Source: Desulfuromonas sp. KJ2020 (GTDB taxonomy: Bacteria; Desulfobacterota; Desulfuromonadia; Desulfuromonadales; SZUA-540). Taken from it: a stretch of 64,000 nucleotides of DNA. Under the pieces are notes generated by a model. That model was given only the letters and a program-made list of their open reading frames with translations, searched no databases and was not told the origin of the DNA. A program made the position numbers and the translations under genes. Positions 17,434 through 25,769 of the stretch are shown piece by piece. The stretch is from the NCBI RefSeq assembly GCF_024197615.1, contig NZ_JAKUKE010000002.1, positions 1-64,000 on the forward strand, read 5' to 3'. Every line of letters begins with the position of its first letter. Position 1 is the first letter of the stretch.

Positions 17434-18300
17434 ATGATCTATCTTCTGCTCGTCTCCTTCATCTGGGCCTTTTCTTTTGGCCTGATTAAAGGAAACCTGA
17501 CGGGACTCGACTCCAATTTCGTATCCTTTGCCCGCATGGCACTTTCTTTGGCGGTATTCGCCCCCTTTTTGCGCCGCACCGGCCTGCGCACCCCGCTCGC
17601 CCTGCAGCTCATCGCCATCGGCGCCGTTCAGTACGGCCTGATGTACCTGGCCTACATTTATTCTTTTCAATTCCTGCAGGCCTACCAGGTGGCCCTGTTC
17701 ACCATCTTTACGCCCCTGTATGTCACGCTCATCCACGATCTTCTCACCCGCCGCCTGCACGGTTTTTTCCTGCTAACCGCCTGTCTGGCCATCGTCGGCA
17801 CGGGGATCATCGTCTACCGTGACCTGGACCAGAGCGACCTGCGGCTGGGCTTCTTCCTTCTGCAGTTCTCCAACATCTGTTTTGCCTTCGGCCAGACCTA
17901 TTACCGTCGTCTGTTGCGGAAGAATCCCGCGCTCAAGGACCACCAGATTTTCGGCCTGCTTTACCTGGGTGCCACCCTGGTCACTCTGCTGGCCGCCGGC
18001 TATTCCACCGGCTGGAGCCTGCCGACCCTTTCCACAACCCACGTTCTCACCCTGCTCTACCTGGGCATTCTGGCCTCAGGCATCTGCTTCTTCCTCTGGA
18101 ATTACGGCGCCAAACAGGTGGACGCCGGCGCCCTGGCCATCCTCAACAACCTCAAGGTCCCCCTGGCTGTCGCCTGTTCCGCCCTCTTCTTCCACGAGAC
18201 GGTGGACCTGCAACGGTTACTTCTCGGCGGCGCTTTCATACTCGGCGCTCTTTTCCTCAACGAATCCCTGGCCAGAAAACTGTATGGGGAAAACGCCTGA
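17434..18300 (+). CDS. EamA/DMT family transporter
   Basis: A polytopic inner-membrane protein of 288 residues with about ten hydrophobic helices in two similar halves, the pattern of drug/metabolite transporters. The start WAFSFGLIKGNLTGLDSNFVSFARM and the second-half motif GALAILNNLKVPLAVACSALFFHE match EamA repeats. Substrate cannot be told. The start has only a weak upstream site (CAGG). It is 96 bases behind udp and may be separately expressed. Confidence 0.88.
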   Translation: MIYLLLVSFIWAFSFGLIKGNLTGLDSNFVSFARMALSLAVFAPFLRRTGLRTPLALQLIAIGAVQYGLMYLAYIYSFQFLQAYQVALFTIFTPLYVTLIHDLLTRRLHGFFLLTACLAIVGTGIIVYRDLDQSDLRLGFFLLQFSNICFAFGQTYYRRLLRKNPALKDHQIFGLLYLGATLVTLLAAGYSTGWSLPTLSTTHVLTLLYLGILASGICFFLWNYGAKQVDAGALAILNNLKVPLAVACSALFFHETVDLQRLLLGGAFILGALFLNESLARKLYGENA

Positions 18301-18363
18301 ATAGACGGGTTACCTCTTCCCTCTCCACGCTTCACCACCACGATTTCCCTTTTACGATTGAAA

Positions 18364-18384
18364 CCTTGTGAACCTTTCACAAGG
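18364..18384. promoter_or_regulatory. 21-bp perfect inverted repeat before OmpA-family gene
   Basis: CCTTGTGAA (18364-18372) and TTCACAAGG (18376-18384) are perfect reverse complements around CCT. A possible promoter, TTGTGA (18366-18371) with TATTCT (18388-18393) at 16 bases, overlaps it, so a dimeric regulator could act here. It could also be the stem of a terminator for the transporter gene, since TTCTTTTT follows. Confidence 0.5.
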
Positions 18385-18463
18385 TGCTATTCTTTTTGAA
18401 ATATTTCGGGCCAACTGCGTACCGGCCAGACCTCTTCTCAACATTCTGCATAGGAGGCAAAAA

Positions 18464-19747
18464 ATGAAAAAATGGTTTTGGATGACCCTGGCCACCAGCG
18501 CCCTGCTCCTGGTGGTAACCGGAACAGCCCTGGCCGAGAACAAGGCCAAGGCCCTGACCCTGTCACCCATGGTCGGCGGCTACATGTTCGAAGGCAATCA
18601 GAATCTCGATGACTCCCTCACCTACGGTCTCGGCCTTGGTTACAACCTGACCAAAAACTGGGGCATGGAACTGATGGTCAACTACATTGACGCGGAAACG
18701 GACGAAGGACCCGCCATCGACGTGGACGGCTACCTGTCCCGCCTGGACGGACTCTATCACTTCAGACCGGACAGCAGCCTGGTGCCCTATCTGGCCGCCG
18801 GCATGGGTGTCATCACCCTTGATCCGTCGCCAGGGGAGGGCGAAGATGATTTCGCCCTCAATTACGGCGCCGGCCTCAAGTGGTTCCTCTCGGAAGCTAT
18901 TGCTCTGCGCGGCGATGTCCGCCACGTCTTCGCCCCGGAAGAGCCCAACAGCAACCTGATCTATACGGCTGGCCTGCTCTTCCAGTTTGGCGGGAAAAAG
19001 GACGCTGCCCCGGCCCCCGTGGTGGTCCTCGTCCCTAAAGACAGCGACGGAGATGGTGTCATCGATGCCAATGATCGCTGCCCCAACACCCCCCCCAATG
19101 TCATCGTGGATGCCTTAGGTTGTCCGAAGGACTCGGATGGCGATGGCGTTGTCGATTATCTCGACAAATGCCCCAACACGCCGGCCAATGTCAGAGTCAA
19201 TGCGCAGGGCTGCCCTGAAGATACCGACCAGGATGGCGTGCCCGACTATCTGGATCAATGCCCCGACACCCCCAAAGGCGCTCCCGTTGATGCCAAGGGG
19301 TGCCCGAAAGACAGTGATGGCGATGGCGTTTTCGACTATCTCGACAAGTGCCCCAACACCGCCAAGGGCCTCGCTGTTGATGAAAAAGGCTGTGAGCTGA
19401 CCTTCACTCTGCAGATCGAATTCGATGTAAATCAGGCCACTGTTCGTCCCGAGTATCACAGCAAGCTCGCCGAAGCGGTCGACTTCATCAACCAGTATCC
19501 GTCCCAACAGTTTTTGGTGGTCGGTCATACTGACAGCACCGGCGCCGCTGACTACAACAAGCAGCTCTCCCAGCGAAGAGCCGAAAGTGTTCGCCAGTAC
19601 CTCATCGACAACTTCGGCCTCAGCGCCGACAAACTCACGGCCCGCGGTCTGGGTGAAGAGCAGCCGGTGGCGGACAACGCCACGGCCGAAGGGCGCCAGC
19701 AGAACCGCCGCGTTGACATCACCTGCTGCGCCGTGGTTCCGGAATAG
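18464..19747 (+). CDS. OmpA-family outer-membrane protein with TSP3 repeats
   Basis: A 427-residue surface protein. A signal peptide ending near TALA is followed by an OmpA-like eight-strand barrel (about 27-185) and four thrombospondin type 3 calcium-binding repeats of the form DSDGDGV.D..D.CPNTP (about 190-305). The end is a peptidoglycan-binding OmpA domain with GHTDSTGAADYN and GRQQNRRVDI. It should anchor the outer membrane to the cell wall. AGGAGG sits seven bases before the ATG at 18464. It resembles OprF-type porins of Geobacteraceae. Confidence 0.93.
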   Translation: MKKWFWMTLATSALLLVVTGTALAENKAKALTLSPMVGGYMFEGNQNLDDSLTYGLGLGYNLTKNWGMELMVNYIDAETDEGPAIDVDGYLSRLDGLYHFRPDSSLVPYLAAGMGVITLDPSPGEGEDDFALNYGAGLKWFLSEAIALRGDVRHVFAPEEPNSNLIYTAGLLFQFGGKKDAAPAPVVVLVPKDSDGDGVIDANDRCPNTPPNVIVDALGCPKDSDGDGVVDYLDKCPNTPANVRVNAQGCPEDTDQDGVPDYLDQCPDTPKGAPVDAKGCPKDSDGDGVFDYLDKCPNTAKGLAVDEKGCELTFTLQIEFDVNQATVRPEYHSKLAEAVDFINQYPSQQFLVVGHTDSTGAADYNKQLSQRRAESVRQYLIDNFGLSADKLTARGLGEEQPVADNATAEGRQQNRRVDITCCAVVPE

Positions 19748-19773
19748 TTAAAGCAGCATCTTCCTGAAAAGAC

Positions 19774-19812
19774 AAAGGGCCCGGATTTTCTCCGGGCCCT
19801 TTGCTTTTTATT
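19774..19812. terminator. bidirectional intrinsic terminator
   Basis: AAAGGGCCCGGA and TCCGGGCCCTTT form a perfect 12-base-pair stem with a five-base loop; a T-rich tract follows on each strand. It separates the convergent OmpA-family and mnmM genes. Confidence 0.92.
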
Positions 19813-19834
19813 ACGAAACTACAGTTTGAGCGGG

Positions 19835-20452
19835 TTAGCGCCTCTTTTCGGCCACCAACAGAAATGGAGCCTCCTGCCGGTTACAGGTCTCCAGCCTCAG
19901 GACGTACCACTGCCTTGAACTAAGCTGCGAGAAGCGCTGGCGGAGCAAGGTTGCCTCCTTGCGGCCTTCCGGGTGACCGACATAGAGCACCAGCGCAAGT
20001 CGTCCACCAACGGCCAGGGCGTCGAGAGCGGCCTCGACCGCGGCCAGAGTGGAATCCCCCTGCGTAGTAATGGCGGTATCGCCGCCAGGCAGATAGCCGA
20101 GGTTGGCCATGAGGGCCTGAGGAGGACGGGAAAACGGGGCCAGATAGCTGGCCAGATGCGCGTGACTGTCGTGGACCAGCAAGACCCCTGGCTGCGAGGC
20201 CGGCACCATGGCACCGGCCTCGAGGATGGGCGCTTCGACACCGGCTTCCAGCAGAACCTGCTGGCTGATCTGCAGAGCCATTTGCTGAATATCGAAGGCC
20301 AGAACCTGCCCCGAGGGACCGACGCAGCGGGAGAGGAAGAGGGAATCTTTGCCCAGGCCGGCCGTAAGGTCGACGGCGAGGTCGCCTTCGGAGAGTATTT
20401 CACCGACAAATTGGTGCGCCCAGGACGACATGTGGGAGAGTTGGCGAACCAT
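19835..20452 (-). CDS. mnmM: tRNA wobble-uridine methyltransferase MnmM (YtqB)-like
   Basis: A 205-residue SAM-dependent methyltransferase. VDLTAGLGKDSLFL (about 28-41) binds SAM, and NLGYLPGGDTAITT with LVLYVGHPEG matches the YtqB/MnmM family, which methylates 5-aminomethyl-2-thiouridine in tRNA of bacteria without the MnmC route. Start 20452 is six bases behind the TerB-like gene, so it is the last gene of the crcB operon. Confidence 0.82.
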   Translation of the reverse strand: MVRQLSHMSSWAHQFVGEILSEGDLAVDLTAGLGKDSLFLSRCVGPSGQVLAFDIQQMALQISQQVLLEAGVEAPILEAGAMVPASQPGVLLVHDSHAHLASYLAPFSRPPQALMANLGYLPGGDTAITTQGDSTLAAVEAALDALAVGGRLALVLYVGHPEGRKEATLLRQRFSQLSSRQWYVLRLETCNRQEAPFLLVAEKRR

Positions 20453-20458
20453 GCCGCG

Positions 20459-20923
20459 TCAGCCTTCGGAGGAACGGACGTCTTCAAGAACCTTGAGTTT
20501 GGCGGCGATGACTTCTTTGGGAGAAAGACGCAGCAGGGTGGTCAACTGCCGCATAAGCGCGTCCTCGAAACGGTCGAGGACACCGTCGGCATAGACAATG
20601 CGCCAGGCCACCTCGACGACGGCCAGCTTCTCCTCGCGGCTGAAATACTCATTGAGTTGCCGGGCGAACTGAAAAAGATCCAGGCTCTCGGCCCGGGCAT
20701 CCTGAGCCAGCTCCAGCAATTCTTCGGTCGCTCCGTCGGAAAGGGAGAATTTTTTCTGAACCAGATCCCTGACCAGTTCCTCTTCGATCGCCTGAAACTC
20801 GCTATCGGCGTGAGCCAGCTCAAGCAGGAGAGCGCAGGTGGCCACCTGGATGCGTTCGGCACCTTGGGGTGATGAGCCACCAGCTTCCGATCCTGCTAAA
20901 AAACCTAATATTTTACTGATCAT
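20459..20923 (-). CDS. TerB-family (tellurite-resistance-like) protein
   Basis: A 154-residue all-helical cytoplasmic protein. ATCALLLELAHADSEFQAIE and the second repeat AWRIVYADGVLDRFEDALM are the paired acidic TerB motifs, likely a metal-binding site. TerB-like proteins occur in stress and envelope contexts; the exact role here is unknown. It overlaps the DUF190 gene end by 11 bases and precedes mnmM by six. Confidence 0.85.
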   Translation of the reverse strand: MISKILGFLAGSEAGGSSPQGAERIQVATCALLLELAHADSEFQAIEEELVRDLVQKKFSLSDGATEELLELAQDARAESLDLFQFARQLNEYFSREEKLAVVEVAWRIVYADGVLDRFEDALMRQLTTLLRLSPKEVIAAKLKVLEDVRSSEG

Positions 20924-21278
20924 GCGATGATCCCTTTTCGGTCAGATTGTCGCAATAGCGGATGACGCGAGCCCGTTCGAGGGTAATCATGCCGCCCTTG
21001 ATCATGGTATCCAGTTGAGGCAGAACACGGTCGATTTTTTCCTGGGAATCCACCACTTCGATGACAACCGGCAGGTCGGCGGAGAGGCGCAGCAGTCGGT
21101 CGGTGTGGGTGACGCTGTTGGCGCCAAATCCCATGATTCCCTTGAGAACAGTGGCGCCGGCAAATCCTTCCTCACGCAAAAACTCGACCAGAGCCTCGTA
21201 AAGGGGGCGACGTTTCCAGCGATCGCTTTCACCGATGAATATGCGCATGAGCGTCTGTTCCCCATCGAGTCGCGCCAT
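20913..21278 (-). CDS. DUF190 family protein
   Basis: A 121-residue PII-like small protein of the DUF190 family, recognised by MRIFIGESDRWKRRPLYEALVE, GIMGFGA and LPVVIEVVDSQEKI. DUF190 genes are often linked to crcB and may be signalling partners of the fluoride channel. I prefer ATG 21278 because GGAGGG stands five bases before it. It is eight bases behind crcB. Confidence 0.9.
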   Translation of the reverse strand: MARLDGEQTLMRIFIGESDRWKRRPLYEALVEFLREEGFAGATVLKGIMGFGANSVTHTDRLLRLSADLPVVIEVVDSQEKIDRVLPQLDTMIKGGMITLERARVIRYCDNLTEKGSSHDQ

Positions 21279-21286
21279 ATGCCCTC

Positions 21287-21658
21287 CTATAACTGACGAG
21301 CCAGAAAAAAGCCGAAAGCGGCAAAGACCAGACACACAACGACGTTAAGCAGAATATTGGCGCCGGCCTGCAGAAAACTCCCCTCCTCGAGCAGGCGGAG
21401 GGTTTCATAGGAAAAGGTGGAAAACGTGGTAAATCCCCCCATAAAGCCCACGGTAAGGCCCATACGAAGTTCAGGTGAAAGAAGGGTGCTGCGCAGGCTC
21501 CCTTCCATGATCACCCCCAGGAGGAAGGAGCCGATCACGTTGACCGCCAGGGTTCCATAGGGAAGACCGCGGCCGCAAAGCTGGTAGGTCAAACCGGAAA
21601 CAAAATAGCGGGCCAGACAGCCCAGTCCTCCTAAAATACCGATATAAAGAATCTGCAT
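21287..21658 (-). CDS. crcB: fluoride exporter CrcB/Fluc
   Basis: A four-helix membrane protein of 123 residues that forms dimeric fluoride channels. GGLGCLARYF, the conserved GTLAVNVIGSFLLG (with the pore Asn) and GFMGGFTTFSTFSYE (with the sodium-binding and phenylalanine-box residues) are all present. It is the first gene of an operon with DUF190, TerB and mnmM. I found no convincing fluoride riboswitch in front of it. Confidence 0.95.
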   Translation of the reverse strand: MQILYIGILGGLGCLARYFVSGLTYQLCGRGLPYGTLAVNVIGSFLLGVIMEGSLRSTLLSPELRMGLTVGFMGGFTTFSTFSYETLRLLEEGSFLQAGANILLNVVVCLVFAAFGFFLARQL

Positions 21659-21787
21659 GCTGCCTGCCCCCAGCCCCCCTCAAAAACATGAATGAGGCAT
21701 TATCGGTTTCACACCGACCCCTGTCAACCGGCAATCGTCTATGGGAATAACTGTGTTTTTGCACAAATACCACTGCCAGGATGCCGC

Positions 21788-21816
21788 TTGCACAATATCA
21801 TTCATTTTGATATATG
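21788..21816 (+). promoter_or_regulatory. candidate promoter of rpoH
   Basis: TTGCAC (21788-21793) and TATATG (21811-21816) are 17 bases apart. The predicted start near 21823 lies in the CIRCE element, so HrcA binding would block it. Confidence 0.6.
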
Positions 21817-21817
21817 T

Positions 21818-21844
21818 TTAGCACTCTAGGCACCTGAGTGCCAA
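21818..21844 (+). promoter_or_regulatory. CIRCE element (HrcA operator) upstream of rpoH
   Basis: TTAGCACTC (21818-21826), nine bases, then GAGTGCCAA (21836-21844). This matches the CIRCE consensus TTAGCACTC-N9-GAGTGCTAA with one mismatch. It lies 37 bases before the rpoH ATG, immediately after the promoter, so HrcA probably represses rpoH. Confidence 0.92.
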
Positions 21845-21880
21845 AACACGAAAATCACGTTATCTTTCAGGAGGTCATCC

Positions 21881-22723
21881 ATGAGCGTCATGAATCTGCC
21901 CATACCGACGGATTCTTTTGACCACTACATGGCACAGATCAATGCTTTTGACGTTCTTGATCGCGAGCAGGAGGTCGAACTGGCCAACCGTTATCGCCGG
22001 GAAGAGGACATCGAGTCAGCGCACAAACTTATCTGCGCCAACCTGCGCTTTGTCGTCAAAATCGCCAACGAATACCGGGGCTATGGCATCAAGATGGCTG
22101 ATCTGGTTCAGGAGGGCAATATCGGCCTGATGATGGCCGTCAAGAAATTCGACCCCGAACGGGGCCTTCGCCTCATCACCTATGCGGTCTGGTGGATTCG
22201 CGCCTACATCCACAACTACATTATCAAGAGCTGGTCCCTGGTTAAAATCGGCACCACGCAGGCCCAGAAAAAACTTTTTTTCAAGCTCAACCAGACCCGT
22301 GCGGCCCTGCACAAACTGGCCGGTCGCGAGAAAACGCGGGAAATCGCCCGGGAGCTGGACGTGCGGGATGCCGATGTGGAAGAGATGGCCTTGCGGATGT
22401 CTGCCCGCGACACTTCCCTCGACCTGGAACTGGTGGAAGGGGATGACTACACCCTCATGGACAGCCTGGCCGACGAACGAGCCTCTCAGGAAGAACTTCT
22501 CCTGCAGAAAGAAGAGCAGAGCCAACTCTCCTCCCAAACCCAACGAGCTCTCGCTTCACTTAACGAACGGGAAAAACGGATTATCGAAGCACGAATTCTG
22601 ACCGATTCTCCGAAAACCCTGCAGGATCTGGCTGACGAGTACGGCATCAGTCGTGAAAGGGTGCGCCAGTTGGAAAAAAACGCGCTCAACAAGATCAAGC
22701 CTCTGCTGAGTGAGTCGGATTGA
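21881..22723 (+). CDS. rpoH: heat-shock sigma factor sigma32
   Basis: A 280-residue group 3 sigma factor. Region 2 has ICANLRFVVKIANEYRGYGIKMADLVQEG and the DNA-melting segment with LITYAVWWIRAYIHNYI; the RpoH box QKKLFFKLNQTR follows, which identifies sigma32. Region 4 is LNEREKRIIEARI to YGISRERVRQLEKNALNKIK. CAGGAGG precedes the ATG. The CIRCE element and promoter directly upstream place it under HrcA control. Confidence 0.95.
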   Translation: MSVMNLPIPTDSFDHYMAQINAFDVLDREQEVELANRYRREEDIESAHKLICANLRFVVKIANEYRGYGIKMADLVQEGNIGLMMAVKKFDPERGLRLITYAVWWIRAYIHNYIIKSWSLVKIGTTQAQKKLFFKLNQTRAALHKLAGREKTREIARELDVRDADVEEMALRMSARDTSLDLELVEGDDYTLMDSLADERASQEELLLQKEEQSQLSSQTQRALASLNEREKRIIEARILTDSPKTLQDLADEYGISRERVRQLEKNALNKIKPLLSESD

Positions 22724-22824
22724 CGGAGAGCCCACCATGACGATTGACAAATAGCGAGGCATCCCTTAACGTGTGGATCTTTCGTGAACCGGACAATCGA
22801 GGCGTTAGCCCATCAAGGATACTT

Positions 22825-23559
22825 ATGAAATCAACTCTCTGGCTGTCTCTGGCTTTTTTATTGGTCGCCGCGTGCGCCCCTACGCCCCCCAAAGAAAAAA
22901 CGGCAGCCGATTATTTTCAGGAAGCGGAAGTTCTGTTTGAAAGTCGGCGCTATCCCGAGGCCATCGAATCCTACGAAAAGGTAAGGGAAATCTTCTATTC
23001 ACCGGAAATGAACATGCTGGCCGAGTTGAAGATCGCCGAGGCGCATTTTTTGGCCAAGCAATACCTGGAAGCGGCAGTGGCCTACGAGGAGTTCCTCAAG
23101 CAGCACCCGTCCTACCCCCAGATGGATCAGGTGCTCTATCAGTTGGGTATGTCCTATTACAAGCAAAAGCTGTCCATCGACCGGGACCAGACAGCGACCC
23201 GTAACGCCCTGGTCACCTTCAATACCCTGCTCGAAACCTACCCCGATTTCCCCCAAGCCGCCGACATAAAGGCCTATCGCCTTCAATGCCTGGATGATCT
23301 TGTGGCTCACGAAATCTATGTGGGCGCGTTCTACCTGAAGACAGACAAATACGATGCCGCCATCCGACGTCTGCAGGGGGTATCGGAACTCTACCCTGAC
23401 CATTATTACCAGCGAGACCGCGCCACCTTCCTTTTGGGCAAAGCGCTGTTCGAAGCTGGCCGAACCGCTGAGGCCAGAGACGAGTTTCAATCGCTCATTC
23501 AGCGATTCCCCCAAAGTCCCTATGCGGAAAAAGCGCAAGAAGAACTTGAAGAATTCTGA
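22825..23559 (+). CDS. bamD: outer-membrane assembly lipoprotein BamD
   Basis: A 244-residue lipoprotein of the BAM complex, which inserts beta-barrel proteins. The signal peptide ends in LLVAACAP, so the mature Cys should be lipidated. Tetratricopeptide repeats follow, starting AADYFQEAEVLFESRRYPEAIESYEKV, with a repeated F..PQS.YA pattern at the end, as in BamD. I chose the ATG at 22825, since upstream residues are not signal-like. It is 101 bases behind rpoH. Confidence 0.9.
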   Translation: MKSTLWLSLAFLLVAACAPTPPKEKTAADYFQEAEVLFESRRYPEAIESYEKVREIFYSPEMNMLAELKIAEAHFLAKQYLEAAVAYEEFLKQHPSYPQMDQVLYQLGMSYYKQKLSIDRDQTATRNALVTFNTLLETYPDFPQAADIKAYRLQCLDDLVAHEIYVGAFYLKTDKYDAAIRRLQGVSELYPDHYYQRDRATFLLGKALFEAGRTAEARDEFQSLIQRFPQSPYAEKAQEELEEF

Positions 23560-23680
23560 ATAGCCCCCCCCCTTTTTTTCCGACCGACTCCCATGCCGGG
23601 ACGCCTCAATCACCGAACAGCATGCGTAAAGGTGAAGGCGGCCCTACCCTACATGGTAATTCCTATTTTACATTTGACCT

Positions 23681-23718
23681 AAAACCTCCTGATACTGTAT
23701 ACAGTATCAGGAGGTTTT
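23681..23718. repeat. 38-bp perfect palindrome
   Basis: The left arm AAAACCTCCTGATACTGTA (23681-23699) is exactly complementary to the right arm (23700-23718) with no spacer. The core ACTGTATACAGT resembles operators of dimeric repressors. A promoter-like TTGACC (23674-23679) and TATACA (23698-23703, spacer 18) overlaps it. As RNA it could also form a long hairpin ending in TTTTCT, so a terminator after bamD is the alternative. Confidence 0.8.
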
Positions 23719-23821
23719 CTCCTGTACCCGGCCCCATCCCCAACCGGAAAAGACACACCACAGCGGTTCAGGGACGGATATTCGCGCCGCAAAACCGAAA
23801 TGGGCGCAGGAACGTTTTCCC

Positions 23822-23850
23822 TTGACTTGCCTTTGGCGGCATATTATAAA
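23822..23850 (+). promoter_or_regulatory. strong sigma70 promoter of the CoA-transferase
   Basis: TTGACT (23822-23827) and TATAAA (23845-23850) are separated by exactly 17 bases; each is one base from consensus. Transcription would begin near 23857, giving a leader of about 217 bases. Confidence 0.75.
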
Positions 23851-24073
23851 AACCCCCATTGCTATAACGTAATTTTATTGTTAGAAATTGAGAGCCAAGC
23901 AGCCTGCCCGGCTTCCATGTTCCACAAATCCCCAAGCAATTGATTTTGTGATTTTTTTGGCAATTAAGAACGTATCTGAACTTAGCTTCACGCTGTTTTA
24001 ATCGCAAGTCACAATGCCCCTTCGGAACGCACCATTAAGGGCGCTACCGAAAAATTACAGAGGAGGAGAGAGA

Positions 24074-25660
24074 ATGTCCGAATTTGGCACACTGGAAAGT
24101 CGCGTTCGACGCAAATCGCTCTTGAGCAAGGTCTGCAAGGCTGAAGACACCATTCAGCACTTCAAGGCCGGCCAAAACCTGATGTGGTCCGGCTTCACTC
24201 CGGCTGGCTACCCGAAGGAAGTGCCCATTGCACTCGCCGACTATGTCGAGAAGAACAACCTGCAGGGCAAAATGAAGTTCAACCTCTTCATCGGAGCCTC
24301 TGTCGGCGCCGAGACGGAAGACCGCTGGGCGACTCTCGACATGATCGACCGCCGCTGGCCCTATCAGACCGGCAAGAACATTGCTGCCGGCATCAACGCC
24401 GGTCGCATCCGCATGGGTGACAAACACCTTGGCCTCTTCGCCCAGGACGCCGGCTACGGCTTTTACACTGAAAACGGCCGCTACGACATCGGCATCGTCG
24501 AAGTCTCCGCCATCACCGAGGACTGCGGCCTGGCCCTGACTACCTCCTGCGGCATCGTGGCTGAAGCCCTTCACCTCTGCGACAAGATCATCATCGAAGT
24601 CAACACTGGACAGCCCTCCTTCGAAGGCATCCATGACATTTTCATGCAGAACAAGCCGCCCCGCCGGCAGCCTTTCCTCATCACCGAAGCTCACACTCGC
24701 ATGGGCACCCCCTATGTGCCTTGCGACCCTGAGAAGATCATCGCCGTAGTCGAGTCCAAACGGCGCGACAAAGGCCGTGCCTTCGCCGAGATGGATGACA
24801 CCTCCGAAGCCATTGCCGGCCACATCATGGAGTTTTTCTCCCATGAAGTGAAGAGAGGCCGTCTGCCCGAGAACCTGCTGCCCCTGCAGTCCGGTGTCGG
24901 CTCTATCGCCAACGCTGTTGTCGGCGGTCTGGCCAAAGGACCTTTCGGCAACCTGTCGGTCTACACGGAAGTTCTGCAGGACACCATGCTCGACTTCTTT
25001 GACTCAGGCAAACTGAACTATGCTTCGGCCTGTTCTCTGTCGTTGTCCGAAAGCCCCGGGTTCCCCCGTTTCTTCGAAAACTGGGACAAATACTTCGGCA
25101 AATGCGTGCTGCGCCCCCTGTCCATCTCCAACGCACCTGAGCCGATCCGCCGCCTTGGCGTCATCGCCATGAACACGCCGGTTGAATTCGACATCTACGC
25201 TCACGCCAACTCGACCCTGGTCGGCGGTACCCGCATGATCAACGGTCTTGGCGGGTCGGGCGACTTCCTGCGCAACGGCTTCCTCAAGATCATGCACTCG
25301 CCTTCGGTACGTCCCTCGAAGACCGATCCGACCGGCATCACTTGCGTGGTTCCCAAAGCTCCGCACATCGACCACACCGAGCACGACCTCGACGTACTGG
25401 TCACCGAGCAGGGCCTCGCCGATCTGCGCGGCCTGGCGCCGAAGGATCGCGCCAAGGTTATCATCGACAAGTGCGCTCACCCCGACTACAAGCCGATCCT
25501 CACCGATTACTTCGAAATGGCCAAGAAAGAAACCCTGGCCAAAGGGATCGGCCACGAGCCTCAGCTCTTCGATCGCGCCTTCAAAATGCAGCTCAACCTG
25601 GCTGAGAATGGCACCATGAAGATCAAGAACTGGGACATCAAAGTGGATCTCTGCGAATAA
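24074..25660 (+). CDS. succinyl-CoA:acetate CoA-transferase / acetyl-CoA hydrolase family
   Basis: A 528-residue class I CoA-transferase. It likely transfers CoA from succinyl-CoA to acetate, which activates acetate while running the TCA cycle in Geobacter-type acetate oxidisers. Seen motifs: FIGASVGAETEDRW, GVGSIANAV and the active Glu in VYTEVLQD, then LGGSGDF and the closing HTEHDLDVLVTEQGLADLRG. Start 24074 has GGAGGAG upstream. It is a monocistronic unit with its own promoter and terminator, and likely highly expressed. Acetyl-CoA hydrolase activity is the alternative. Confidence 0.9.
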   Translation: MSEFGTLESRVRRKSLLSKVCKAEDTIQHFKAGQNLMWSGFTPAGYPKEVPIALADYVEKNNLQGKMKFNLFIGASVGAETEDRWATLDMIDRRWPYQTGKNIAAGINAGRIRMGDKHLGLFAQDAGYGFYTENGRYDIGIVEVSAITEDCGLALTTSCGIVAEALHLCDKIIIEVNTGQPSFEGIHDIFMQNKPPRRQPFLITEAHTRMGTPYVPCDPEKIIAVVESKRRDKGRAFAEMDDTSEAIAGHIMEFFSHEVKRGRLPENLLPLQSGVGSIANAVVGGLAKGPFGNLSVYTEVLQDTMLDFFDSGKLNYASACSLSLSESPGFPRFFENWDKYFGKCVLRPLSISNAPEPIRRLGVIAMNTPVEFDIYAHANSTLVGGTRMINGLGGSGDFLRNGFLKIMHSPSVRPSKTDPTGITCVVPKAPHIDHTEHDLDVLVTEQGLADLRGLAPKDRAKVIIDKCAHPDYKPILTDYFEMAKKETLAKGIGHEPQLFDRAFKMQLNLAENGTMKIKNWDIKVDLCE

Positions 25661-25688
25661 TCTGCAGCAATTCTGATATTTGCAATAC

Positions 25689-25727
25689 GAGCCCCTTCGG
25701 ACGACCGAAGGGGCTTCTTTTCTTTTC
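25689..25727 (+). terminator. intrinsic terminator of CoA-transferase gene
   Basis: AGCCCCTTCGG and CCGAAGGGGCT form an 11-base-pair stem with loop ACGA, followed by TCTTTTCTTTTC. Confidence 0.9.
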
Positions 25728-25769
25728 ATCCCTCTCAACCTTACGCAATGGCTGTGCTATCATGTCGAC

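Larger units (their letters stand above)
23560..24073. other. 514-base control region before the CoA-transferase
   Basis: No gene is convincing here. The region holds a 38-bp palindrome (23681-23718), a strong sigma70 promoter (23822-23850) and an AT-rich leader of about 217 bases before the CoA-transferase ATG. Confidence 0.8.

Noticed and set aside
21659-21780. Fluoride riboswitch in front of crcB
   Set aside because: A TCGGT...ACCGA hairpin followed by TAATGCC resembles part of the motif, but the pseudoknot partner and the GATG-CTCCTAC-like 3' part are missing.
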